A stretch of 19,275 nucleotides of DNA from DASXRA01 sp046734315 (GTDB lineage Bacteria; Actinomycetota; Actinomycetes; Mycobacteriales; Jatrophihabitantaceae), in assembly GCA_046734315.1 (NCBI GenBank), contig JBKPQY010000071.1:1-19275 (forward strand), read 5' to 3'. The position numbers and the translations under genes were made by a program. A model generated the notes under the pieces. That model was not told where the DNA came from and did not search any database. It was given only the letters and a program-made list of their open reading frames with translations. Shown here in pieces: positions 9,219 to 16,181 of this stretch (within the stretch, counting starts at the first letter, position 1; each line of letters begins with the position of its first letter).

Positions 9219-9263
9219 ACGCGAAACGGGCGAGAGGCTTCGGCTTCTCGCCCGTTTTCGCGT
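9219..9263. terminator. Intrinsic terminator of pnp with UUCG tetraloop
   Basis: A stem of about 20 bp (9219-9238 with 9243-9263) contains one G-U pair and one unpaired T at 9258, and is capped by a C(TTCG)G loop at 9239-9242, an unusually stable tetraloop. It starts 12 bases after the pnp stop. The stem contains an A-run on the left and TTTT on the right. It insulates pnp from the sulfate operon. Confidence 0.92.
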
Positions 9264-9308
9264 CAACACCCGGCCCCAGCCGCGCAAGTACTCTGCCTTT
9301 CCTCTATT

Positions 9309-9347
9309 CTCTGGTATGCCGATGGAGTTAACAGAGCCTGTCGGCAT
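9309..9347 (+). promoter_or_regulatory. Interleaved inverted repeats before the sulfate operon
   Basis: A 7-bp perfect inverted repeat (9316-9322 with 9341-9347, ATGCCGA / TCGGCAT) interleaves with a 5-bp one (9309-9313 with 9332-9336, CTCTG / CAGAG). On RNA the two stems together would form a pseudoknot; on DNA the longer one could be an operator. They lie between the pnp terminator and the Shine-Dalgarno at 9352-9357. TATTCT (9305-9310) is a possible -10 box; if it is used, the 5-bp stem would not be transcribed. Confidence 0.4.
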
Positions 9348-9368
9348 TATCGAGAGGATGGATGACCT

Positions 9369-10382
9369 ATGCCGAATGGCGTCGTGAGCGGTCGCCGGGC
9401 GATCGCGCTCCTGACCATCGCCGGGCTGGCGGCGATCGGCGTTGCGGCGTGCGCATCCAGCAGCGCGGACAGCAAGAAGCTCTCACTGGTTGCGTACTCG
9501 GTTCCCAAGCCCGCCTACGACGCGTTGAGCGCGGCGTTCGAGAAGACGTCCCAGGGCAAAGGGGTCAGCTTTGCCGCCTCGTACGGCGCGAGTGGAACGC
9601 AGAGCAAGGCCGTCGCGAACGGACAGAGCGCCGACTACGTCGCGTTCTCGCTCGAGCCCGACCTGACCAAGCTCGTGCCCAAGTTCGTCGACTCGAACTG
9701 GAACAGCGGGCCGACCAAGGGTCTCGTCTCCGACTCGGTGGTCGTCATAGCCGTGCGCAAGGGCAACCCCAAGCACATCACCGGCTGGGACGACCTGGTC
9801 AAGCCCGGCGTCAAGATCGTCACGCCGGATCCCGGCTCGTCCGGCTCAGCGAAGTGGAACATCCTCGCCGCGTACACGCATGTCCTCGCCGACGGCGGCA
9901 CCGATGCGGAGGCGCAGGATTACCTCAAGAAGTTCTTCGCCAACGTGGTGAGCAAGCCGTCCAGCGGCTCCAACGCGACGACGACGTTCCTCAACGGCAC
10001 CGGCGACGTCTTGATCTCGTACGAGAACGAGGCGATCACCGCCCGTCAGAAGGGTCAGTCGCTGGACTACATCGTGCCGGACCAATCGGTGCTGATCGAG
10101 AACCCGGCAGCGGTCACGAAGTCGGCGCCGCCGGCTGCGAAGGACTTCCTCGCGTACGTCGAGAGCGAGGCAGGCCAGAAGATCTTCGCCAGCCACGGTT
10201 ACCGCCCCGTGCTTACGGACGTGCAGCCGGGCACGGTGGAGGGTGCGAACGATCCGAGCAACCCGTTCCCGCAGGTGAAGCACCTGGTGACCATCGCCAG
10301 CCTCGGCGGTTGGAGCGCCGTGAACAAGAAGTACTTCGGGGACAGCGGCCTCGTGCCGAAGATCGAGGGCACATCCGGGTGA
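9369..10382 (+). CDS. sbp: Sulfate ABC transporter substrate-binding lipoprotein
   Basis: This is the extracellular solute-binding protein that captures sulfate (possibly thiosulfate) for CysTWA. The 337-residue product begins with a lipoprotein signal: Arg-Arg, a hydrophobic core and a VAAC lipobox with Cys28 as the lipidated residue. The mature part carries family signatures: YGASGTQSKAVANGQSADYVAFSLEPD, VRKGNPKHITGWDDLVKPGVKIVTPDP and SSGSAKWNILAAY. The ATG start has GAGAGG (9352-9357) 11 bases upstream, rather distant; a nearby ATG at 9362 is out of frame. The stop overlaps the permease start (GTGA). The names Sbp, CysP and SubI are all used for this family and the sequence does not separate them. 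Confidence 0.93.
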   Translation: MPNGVVSGRRAIALLTIAGLAAIGVAACASSSADSKKLSLVAYSVPKPAYDALSAAFEKTSQGKGVSFAASYGASGTQSKAVANGQSADYVAFSLEPDLTKLVPKFVDSNWNSGPTKGLVSDSVVVIAVRKGNPKHITGWDDLVKPGVKIVTPDPGSSGSAKWNILAAYTHVLADGGTDAEAQDYLKKFFANVVSKPSSGSNATTTFLNGTGDVLISYENEAITARQKGQSLDYIVPDQSVLIENPAAVTKSAPPAAKDFLAYVESEAGQKIFASHGYRPVLTDVQPGTVEGANDPSNPFPQVKHLVTIASLGGWSAVNKKYFGDSGLVPKIEGTSG

Positions 10383-11191
10383 GCGCTCCGTCCGTCCGGG
10401 CGGCGTCGACCGAGCGCGCCCGCCTCGGTGCCTGGTCAGGCGCCGGGCTCGGCCTCGGGGTCTTATGGCTGAGCATCCTGGTGCTGCTGCCACTCGCCGC
10501 CGTCGTGGCGAAGGGAATCGGGCCCGGGTTCTGGGAGGCGGTAACGAGCCCGGCGGCCCTGGCCGCGATTCGGCTCACGGTGGTCAGCGCGCTGATCGTC
10601 GCCGCCGTGAACGCCGTGCTGGGCACGCTGATCGCCTGGGTGCTGGTGCGTGACTCGTTCTGGGGCAAGCGCGTCGTCGAAGCAGTGATCGACATCCCGT
10701 TCGCGCTGCCCACGATCGTCGCCGGCCTGGTGCTACTCGCGTTGTACGGCCAGCACAGCGCGATCGGTATCGACTGGTTCGCCACCCGGCGCGGCGTACT
10801 GGTCGCGCTGTTGTTCGTCACGCTGCCGTTCGTGGTGCGCGCCGTGGAGCCAGTGCTACTCGCCCTGGACCCCGAGGCGGAGGAGGCCGCCACCTCGCTC
10901 GGCGCAGGGCCGTTCACCGCGTTCCGGCGGATCGTGTTGCCGGCAATCGCGCCGGCGATCGCGTCCGGGGCGGCGCTGGCTTTCGGGCGGGCGATGGGCG
11001 AGTACGGCTCCGTCCTGCTGATCTCGGGCGGACTGGCGAAGGCGTCGGTCGCTTCGCAGTACGTATTCGGGCAGATCGAGGACGACCGTTACGCGCAGGC
11101 GGCGGCGGTTTCCACAGTATTGCTGTTGATCAGCGTCGCCGTGCTCGCGGTGCTCGGTGAGGTGCAGCGACGGGCGGCGCGCCGTGGTTAG
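10379..11191 (+). CDS. cysT: Sulfate ABC transporter permease CysT (CysU)
   Basis: This is one of two membrane subunits forming the sulfate channel. The 270-residue product has about six hydrophobic spans and the cytoplasmic EAA loop, EEAATSLGAG...RRIVLP (about residues 168-188), which contacts the ATPase. DIPFALPTIVAGLVLLALYG and GRAMGEYGSVLLISG are typical of CysT. The GTG start at 10379 overlaps the binding-protein stop by four bases, indicating coupled translation. The frame is open further upstream but that part overlies the binding-protein gene. It overlaps cysW by 8 bases. Confidence 0.94.
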   Translation: MSAPSVRAASTERARLGAWSGAGLGLGVLWLSILVLLPLAAVVAKGIGPGFWEAVTSPAALAAIRLTVVSALIVAAVNAVLGTLIAWVLVRDSFWGKRVVEAVIDIPFALPTIVAGLVLLALYGQHSAIGIDWFATRRGVLVALLFVTLPFVVRAVEPVLLALDPEAEEAATSLGAGPFTAFRRIVLPAIAPAIASGAALAFGRAMGEYGSVLLISGGLAKASVASQYVFGQIEDDRYAQAAAVSTVLLLISVAVLAVLGEVQRRAARRG

Positions 11192-12056
11192 CACGATCAC
11201 CGACACGCCGCCGGTCGTCGCCCCGCCACCGGCGGGGACGCGCGTGGCCCGGCCGCGGCGGCGCCGCTTCGTCCGGTATCTACTGCGATTCGTCGCAGTC
11301 GCGTACGTCGGAGCACTGGTGGCGATGCCGGTGGTAGTGGTTGCCTGGCGCGTCGTCGACCAGGGCTGGTCCGTCTTCTGGGATGCCATCACGTCGCCCG
11401 ACGCGATACACGCCTACCAGGTGACCGCACAGGTTGTCGGGTTCGCCGTGGTGATCAACGCGATCTTCGGCGTCGGGATGGCGATCCTGCTGGCGCGCTA
11501 CCGCTTCCCTGGGCGGTCGTTCCTGAACGTCCTGATCGACGTGCCGATCTCGATCTCACCGATCATCGTCGGGTTGGCCCTGGTGCTGGCATTCGGATGG
11601 ACGACCGGGTGGTTCGGCTCGGCGCTGCAGAGCGCGGGCATCCAGGTGATCTTCTCGATGCCCGGCATGGTGCTGGCGACGACATTCGTGTCGCTGCCCC
11701 TGGTGCTGCGTGAGGTGCTGCCCGTGCTGGAGGAGGAGGGCATCGAGCAGGAGCAGGCCGCCCGCTCACTCGGGGCCAACGCCGTGCAGCGGCTGCGGCG
11801 GATCACCTTGCCGACGATCCGGTGGGCGCTCGCGTACGGGGTGGTGCTGACGCTCGCCCGGTCGCTGGGCGAGTTCGGCGCGGTGCGCGTCGTATCCGGC
11901 GACGTGACCGGGCAAACGCAGACGCTGACGCTCGTCGTGGACCAGCGCGCCGAACAGTTCGAACCCGGTGCGTACCAGTTGTCCGTGCTACTCATCGCGG
12001 TATCGGCGATCTGCATCGTGGCCATTTCGCTGATCCGGCCTAGAGGGGAACGCTGA
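11184..12056 (+). CDS. cysW: Sulfate ABC transporter permease CysW
   Basis: This is the second membrane subunit of the sulfate importer. The 290-residue product has a Pro/Arg-rich N-terminal tail, about six spans and the EAA loop EQEQAARSLGANAVQRLRRITLP (near residues 188-210). VPISISPIIVGLALVLAFG and RSLGEFGAVRVVSGDVTGQTQTLTL mark it as CysW rather than CysT. The start GTG 11184 overlaps the cysT end by 8 bases; an in-frame GTG at 11157 is a less likely alternative that would add nine residues. The stop overlaps the cysA start by one base (TGATG). Confidence 0.93.
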   Translation: MVSTITDTPPVVAPPPAGTRVARPRRRRFVRYLLRFVAVAYVGALVAMPVVVVAWRVVDQGWSVFWDAITSPDAIHAYQVTAQVVGFAVVINAIFGVGMAILLARYRFPGRSFLNVLIDVPISISPIIVGLALVLAFGWTTGWFGSALQSAGIQVIFSMPGMVLATTFVSLPLVLREVLPVLEEEGIEQEQAARSLGANAVQRLRRITLPTIRWALAYGVVLTLARSLGEFGAVRVVSGDVTGQTQTLTLVVDQRAEQFEPGAYQLSVLLIAVSAICIVAISLIRPRGER

Positions 12057-13015
12057 TGGGAATTGCCGCGCACAACATCCGCAAGCGGTTCGGCACCTTC
12101 GTCGCGCTCGACGACGTCGACCTGGATGTCGACACCGGACAGCTCACGGCGCTGCTCGGGCCGTCCGGCGGCGGCAAGTCGACGTTGCTGCGCATCATCG
12201 GCGGGCTCGAGGACCCGGACGCGGGAACCGTCCACATCGATGGTGTGGAAGCCACGAACATCCCTGCGCAGCGCCGCGACGTCGGGTTCGTGTTCCAGCA
12301 TTACGCCGCGTTCAAGCACCTGACCGTGTTCCGGAACGTCGCGTTCGGGCTGGAGATCCGCCGCCGCCCCAAGCCGGAGATTCGGCGCCGGGTCCATGAA
12401 CTGCTGGAGTTGGTGCACCTGGACCAGTTCGCCGACCGGCTGCCGTCGCAGCTGTCCGGCGGGCAGCGCCAGCGGATGGCACTTGCGCGGGCGCTGGCTG
12501 TCGAGCCGAAGGTGCTGCTGCTGGACGAGCCGTTCGGTGCGCTCGACACGAAGGTGCGCAAGGAACTGCGTGACTGGTTGCGGCGGCTACACGACGAGGT
12601 GCACGTCACGACCGTGTTCGTCACCCACGATCAGGAGGAGGCGCTCGAGGTAGCCGACGAGATCGTGGTGATCAACAACGGGCGAGTCGAGCAGACCGGT
12701 TCGCCGAACGACTTGTACGACCACCCGGCCAACGACTTCGTGATGGGCTTCCTCGGGCCGGTCACCCGGCTGGGGGAGCGCCTCGTGCGGCCGCACGACA
12801 TCGAGGTACTCGGCGCCGAGACTGCGGGCGCGGTGCCCGGCGAGGTGGTGCGGCTGGTGCGCATCGGCTTCGAGGTACGCGCCGAACTGCGCGCGGGCGG
12901 CAGCGACCCGTGGGTACAGCTCACCCGCGGCCAGGCTGACTCGCTCGACCTGGAGCCCGGTCGCGCCGTGTGGCTGCGCCCGGCGCATCACGCCTCGACG
13001 CTCGCTGCCTCCTAG
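12056..13015 (+). CDS. cysA: Sulfate ABC transporter ATP-binding protein CysA
   Basis: This is the ATPase that drives sulfate import. The 319-residue product has a complete nucleotide-binding domain: Walker A GPSGGGKST (35-43), Q-loop FVFQHYAAFKHLTV, ABC signature LSGGQRQ (133-139), Walker B LLLDEP (154-159) and the H-loop THDQEEA. A short C-terminal regulatory region with LVRPHDIEVL follows, typical of CysA/PotA-type ATPases and somewhat shorter than the 365-residue E. coli CysA. The ATG start has GAGGGG (12043-12048) 7 bases upstream. It is the last gene of the transporter operon, 64 bases before the Rrf2 regulator. Confidence 0.96.
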   Translation: MGIAAHNIRKRFGTFVALDDVDLDVDTGQLTALLGPSGGGKSTLLRIIGGLEDPDAGTVHIDGVEATNIPAQRRDVGFVFQHYAAFKHLTVFRNVAFGLEIRRRPKPEIRRRVHELLELVHLDQFADRLPSQLSGGQRQRMALARALAVEPKVLLLDEPFGALDTKVRKELRDWLRRLHDEVHVTTVFVTHDQEEALEVADEIVVINNGRVEQTGSPNDLYDHPANDFVMGFLGPVTRLGERLVRPHDIEVLGAETAGAVPGEVVRLVRIGFEVRAELRAGGSDPWVQLTRGQADSLDLEPGRAVWLRPAHHASTLAAS

Positions 13016-13039
13016 CGACGAGCGCTCGCGCGACGAGGT

Positions 13040-13071
13040 CCTCGCTACGTTTCCCTACGGGGAATGCGAGG
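13040..13071. promoter_or_regulatory. Composite inverted repeat before the Rrf2 gene
   Basis: An outer 6-bp pair (13040-13045 with 13066-13071, CCTCGC / GCGAGG) encloses an inner 5-bp pair (13051-13055 with 13060-13064, TTCCC / GGGAA). The right outer arm overlaps the likely Shine-Dalgarno GAGGA (13068-13072) of the regulator gene. It could be an operator for autoregulation or an RNA hairpin hiding the ribosome-binding site. The pairing is seen directly; function is inferred. Confidence 0.5.
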
Positions 13072-13079
13072 ATCCGTGT

Positions 13080-13535
13080 GTGGAGATCTCGGCGAAGACC
13101 GACTACGCGGTACGGGCCCTGCTCGAGCTGGCGGCGCGAGCCCCCGACCTCGTCAAGATCGAGGTGATCATCGGCGAACAACGGCTGCCCCGCAAGTTCG
13201 TCGAGGCGATCCTGGGGGAGCTGCGCCGGGCCGGCCTGGTGCGCAGCCAGCGCGGTGCCGAGGGCGGGTATGCGCTCGCCCAGCCGCCGAGCGAGATCAC
13301 GCTGGGCCAGGTGATCCGTGCGGTCGACGGGCCGCTCGCCGAGGTGCGTGGGCTGCGGCCGCACGAGACGACCTATACCGGCGTCGCCGAGCAGTTGCCG
13401 TATGTCTGGGTGGCGGTACGTGCCGCGCTGCGCCGGGTGCTGGACGAGACGACGCTGCAACAGGTGCTGACCGGTAAGTTGCCGGCCCACGTCCGGCGCA
13501 TGGTGGAGGCGCCGGACGCTTGGCTGCCCCGCTGA
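13080..13535 (+). CDS. Rrf2-family transcriptional regulator, cysteine-free
   Basis: This is a winged-helix regulator of the Rrf2 family, 151 residues. It has the classic N-terminus MEISAKTDYAVRALLELA, the helix-turn-helix with LPRKFVEAILGELRRAGLV (36-54) and the wing SQRGAEGGYAL (56-66). IscR, NsrR and RsrR use cysteines for an iron-sulfur cluster; this protein has no cysteine, so it is more like CymR, which controls cysteine and sulfur metabolism in Bacillus and Staphylococcus. Its place just after cysA supports a sulfur role. The GTG start has GAGGA 7 bases upstream. Its end overlaps the MFS gene by 16 bases. The specific ligand is unknown. Confidence 0.9.
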   Translation: MEISAKTDYAVRALLELAARAPDLVKIEVIIGEQRLPRKFVEAILGELRRAGLVRSQRGAEGGYALAQPPSEITLGQVIRAVDGPLAEVRGLRPHETTYTGVAEQLPYVWVAVRAALRRVLDETTLQQVLTGKLPAHVRRMVEAPDAWLPR

Positions 13536-14749
13536 GTCAGGTGTTCGCCGGGCTGAAGCGGCTGCCGGCCGAGGTGACAGCACTTGCTGCTGTCGCGTTC
13601 ATGGTGGCCCTGGGATTCGGTGTGGTGGCGCCGGCGATCCCGCTGTTCGCGCGCCACTTCGGGGTCAGCAAGACCGAGGCGAGCGCCGTGATCAGCACGT
13701 TCGCCGCGGCCCGGCTGCTGACCGCCCCGTTCGCCGGACGGCTGGTGAACGCGTTCGGGGAGCGGACGATGCTGGCCACCGGCATCGGCATCGTCGGCGT
13801 CTCCAGCCTGCTCGCCGGCCTGTCCGCGGATTATTGGCAGTTGCTGGTGCTACGCGGCGTCGGCGGCGTGGGTTCGATCATGTTCAGCGTCAGCGCGTCG
13901 AGCCTGCTCATTCGCGTCACACCGCCGCATCTGCGTGGTCGGGCGCAGGGGGTGTTCGCGGGCGGCTTCCTCATCGGCTCGATCGCCGGGCCGGTGCTGG
14001 GCTTCGTCGCCGTGTGGTCGCTTCGGGCGCCCTTCTTCCTTTACGCCGGGACGCTGGCTGTCGCGGGTGCGATCGCGTGGGGCGCGCTGCGGCACAGTGA
14101 GCTTGCCGCGCGGCCTGTGCCTGGTGGCGTGACCCTGTCGCTGCGTGCGGCGCTGCGACAGCGCGCTTACCGCGCGACCCTGCTCACGAACCTCGCCGAG
14201 GACTGGGCAATTGTCGGTGCGCGTTCTGCAATGGTGCCGTTGTTCGTGGCGGATCGGCTGGCGTTGAGCTCGACGTGGACGTACGTCGGGTTCTTCGCGC
14301 TCAGCGCCGTCAGCGGCGTGCTGCTGATGCCTTTCGGAAAGCGGGCCGACACCGCCGGACGGCGTCCCGTCCTGCTCATCGGGCTGGTGCTGGGCGTCGC
14401 CGGGCTCGCCTGTCTGCCGCTGGTGGCCGGCGCCGCAGGGCTCGTCGCTGTCATGGCTTTGCTCGGGGTGTCCGGTGCCGCATTGTCGGTGGCGTCCGGC
14501 GCGATGCTCGGCGATGTCGTCGGTGGCCGGGGTGGCACGGTGGTGGCCGTCTACCAGATGGCAGGCGATCTCGGGACGGTGATCGGGCCGGTCGTCGCGG
14601 GCTGGCTCGCCGACGCCCACGGCTACGGCGCGGCGTTCGGGGTGGCCGCCGCCGTGGTGGCGCTGCCGATCCCGGCGGTGCTGGCCGCGCCGGAGACTGC
14701 TCATGTGGGGGCATCATCGGAGGATGCCGCTCGAACTGGTACTCGGTGA
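13520..14749 (+). CDS. MFS transporter
   Basis: This is a major facilitator superfamily membrane transporter of 409 residues with about 12 hydrophobic spans. The first span (VAFMVALGFGVVAPAIPLFARHFGVS), the degenerate motif A GRLVNAFGERTM (73-84) and the central GKRADTAGRRPVLL loop fit a drug or metabolite exporter. The substrate is unknown. The start is TTG 13520 (GGAGG at 13505-13509, spacing 10) or GTG 13541 in the same frame. It overlaps both the Rrf2 gene upstream and the macro-domain gene downstream, so it is probably cotranscribed with them. The regulator may control it, but that is inference from position only. Confidence 0.88.
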   Translation: MAAPLSQVFAGLKRLPAEVTALAAVAFMVALGFGVVAPAIPLFARHFGVSKTEASAVISTFAAARLLTAPFAGRLVNAFGERTMLATGIGIVGVSSLLAGLSADYWQLLVLRGVGGVGSIMFSVSASSLLIRVTPPHLRGRAQGVFAGGFLIGSIAGPVLGFVAVWSLRAPFFLYAGTLAVAGAIAWGALRHSELAARPVPGGVTLSLRAALRQRAYRATLLTNLAEDWAIVGARSAMVPLFVADRLALSSTWTYVGFFALSAVSGVLLMPFGKRADTAGRRPVLLIGLVLGVAGLACLPLVAGAAGLVAVMALLGVSGAALSVASGAMLGDVVGGRGGTVVAVYQMAGDLGTVIGPVVAGWLADAHGYGAAFGVAAAVVALPIPAVLAAPETAHVGASSEDAARTGTR

Positions 14750-15224
14750 CATAACCGAGCAGCACGTCGACGCGATCGTCAACGCTGCCAACTCGTCGCT
14801 GATGGGCGGTGGCGGTGTCGACGGCGCGATCCACCGCCGCGGCGGCCCGGACATCCTGGCCGAGTGCCGGTCCCTGCGCGCCGGGCAGTACCGTGACGGG
14901 CTGCCCGTCGGCCAGGCCGTCGCCACCACGGCGGGGCAGCTGCCGGCGCGCTGGGTGATCCACACCGTCGGACCGGTCTACTCGAAACGGGCGGACCGCA
15001 GCGGGGCTCTTCGCTCCTGCTACGGCGCGTCCCTGCGGGTGGCCGCGGACGTGGGCGCCGGATCGGTGGCGTTCCCGCTGATCTCATCGGGCATCTACGG
15101 CTGGCCCGTCGAAGACGCGCTGCGCCAGGCGTTGACCGTGCTGCGCGACACCGACCACGAGGTGCGCCTCGTCCTGTGGCAGGTGTCGACGCTCCGCGCC
15201 GCCGAGCGGCTGATGCAAGGATGA
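14703..15224 (+). CDS. Macro-domain protein, O-acetyl-ADP-ribose deacetylase / ADP-ribosyl hydrolase type
   Basis: This is a single macro domain of 173 residues. Proteins of this type (YmdB/MacroD class) bind ADP-ribose and remove acetyl from O-acetyl-ADP-ribose or ADP-ribose from proteins. Visible motifs are GDIT (15-18), NAAN (27-30), GGGGVDGAIHRRGG (35-48, with Asp40), VIHTVGPVY and FPLISSGIYGWP. The active-site Asn and Asp are present. The start is ATG 14703 (GGAG at 14692-14695, spacing 7). ATG 14724 would give the compact MPLELVLGDIT start but has GGAGG touching it. It overlaps the MFS end by 47 bases, or 26 with the later start. No ADP-ribosyltransferase is visible nearby. Confidence 0.92.
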   Translation: MWGHHRRMPLELVLGDITEQHVDAIVNAANSSLMGGGGVDGAIHRRGGPDILAECRSLRAGQYRDGLPVGQAVATTAGQLPARWVIHTVGPVYSKRADRSGALRSCYGASLRVAADVGAGSVAFPLISSGIYGWPVEDALRQALTVLRDTDHEVRLVLWQVSTLRAAERLMQG

Positions 15225-15228
15225 TCGG

Positions 15229-15753
15229 ATGATCAGCTTCGAGTTCGAGGGCGTGCGCCCGAAGATCGCCGAAGATGCGTTCATAGCCGCGACGGCGACG
15301 CTCATCGGCGACGTTACGGTCGAGGCCGGCGCGTCGGTCTGGTACGGCGCGGTGCTGCGCGGCGACTGCGGCCCGATCGTCGTCCGCGAGCGGGCGAACG
15401 TGCAGGATGGCGCGGTGGTGCACTGCCCGCCGGGGGTCACGACGGAGATCGGCCCCGGCGTGACCGTGGCGCACCAGTCCGTGGTGCACGGCGCGGTCCT
15501 GGACGAGGAATGTCTTGTCGGCAACGGGGCGATCGTTCTGGACGGCGCACGCATCGGGCCCCGCGCGATGGTGGCCGCACACGCCCTCGTTACGCCCGGC
15601 ACGCAGATCCCGGGCGGCGTGCTGGCACTCGGCGCGCCGGCGACCGTGCGGGGGCCGCTCTCAGGAACGGCGGCCGGCTGGGTCAGGGAAAACCCCGCCT
15701 ACTACGCCGAACTGGCACAGCGGCATCGTCGTGGGCTCGTTGCGGTGGAGTAG
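15229..15753 (+). CDS. Gamma-class carbonic anhydrase family protein
   Basis: This is a left-handed beta-helix protein of 174 residues of the gamma-carbonic anhydrase/YrdA/PaaY group, built of hexapeptide repeats. It has IGDVTVEAGASVWYGAVLRGD, the conserved RxNVQDGAVVH stretch and a second block ending in HQSVVHGAVLDEECLVGNGAIVLDGARIG. The three zinc-ligand histidines appear to be kept (His65, His82, His87). Many members show weak or no measured carbonic anhydrase activity. The ATG has AAGGA (15217-15221) 7 bases upstream. It follows the macro gene by 4 bases and precedes the GNAT by 2, so it is in the same transcript. Confidence 0.93.
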   Translation: MISFEFEGVRPKIAEDAFIAATATLIGDVTVEAGASVWYGAVLRGDCGPIVVRERANVQDGAVVHCPPGVTTEIGPGVTVAHQSVVHGAVLDEECLVGNGAIVLDGARIGPRAMVAAHALVTPGTQIPGGVLALGAPATVRGPLSGTAAGWVRENPAYYAELAQRHRRGLVAVE

Positions 15754-15755
15754 GC

Positions 15756-16172
15756 GTGTCACGCGTCGAGTTCTCCGCCAGCACAGTCGGCGTCGACTGG
15801 GCAGCGTTGAAGGCCGCGCTCGCCGCCGACTCGTTCGACAACGGGCGTACCCCGCAGGAGTACCGGATCTCGCACGAGCAGTCGTACGCCGTCGTATTCG
15901 CGCGCAGTGAGGGCAGGTTCGTCGGCAACGGCCGCGTCCTCAGCGACGGCGTCTGCAACGCCTATATCGTCGACATCTGGACCGCGACGCCGCACCGCCG
16001 GACCGGCATCGGCTCCGAGATCGTGCGCCGGCTGCTAGCCGCCGTCCCGGGGCAGCACGTGGCCCTGTTCACCGACGACATGCAGGCGTTCTACCGGACC
16101 CTGGGCTTCGAGGTGCAACCGGACGGGATGAGCCTGGTCGTCGGATCCTGGCTGAACCGCGAGCACCCCTAG
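15756..16172 (+). CDS. GNAT-family N-acetyltransferase
   Basis: This is a short acetyltransferase of 138 residues. It has the VGNGRVLSDG and AYIVDIWTATPHRRTGIGSEIVRRLL segments; HRRTGIG (80-86) is the acetyl-CoA pyrophosphate loop, and FYRTLGFEVQPDGMSLV is the C-terminal GNAT signature. The substrate is unknown. The GTG start is 2 bases after the carbonic anhydrase stop with GGTGGAG (15744-15750) 5 bases upstream. The upstream open frame to 15510 overlies the carbonic anhydrase gene and is not coding. The stop is 9 bases before the peptidase start. Confidence 0.9.
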   Translation: MSRVEFSASTVGVDWAALKAALAADSFDNGRTPQEYRISHEQSYAVVFARSEGRFVGNGRVLSDGVCNAYIVDIWTATPHRRTGIGSEIVRRLLAAVPGQHVALFTDDMQAFYRTLGFEVQPDGMSLVVGSWLNREHP

Positions 16173-16181
16173 GATTGCCGG

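Noticed and set aside
9362..10378. Open frame continuous with cysT covering the whole sulfate-binding protein gene
   Set aside because: Its product is Arg-rich and without domains; the binding-protein frame is clearly coding, and cysT begins at 10379.
14703..15753. Macro domain plus carbonic anhydrase as a phage-defence module
   Set aside because: No effector, nuclease, ADP-ribosyltransferase or nucleotide-signalling gene is present; both proteins have common housekeeping relatives.
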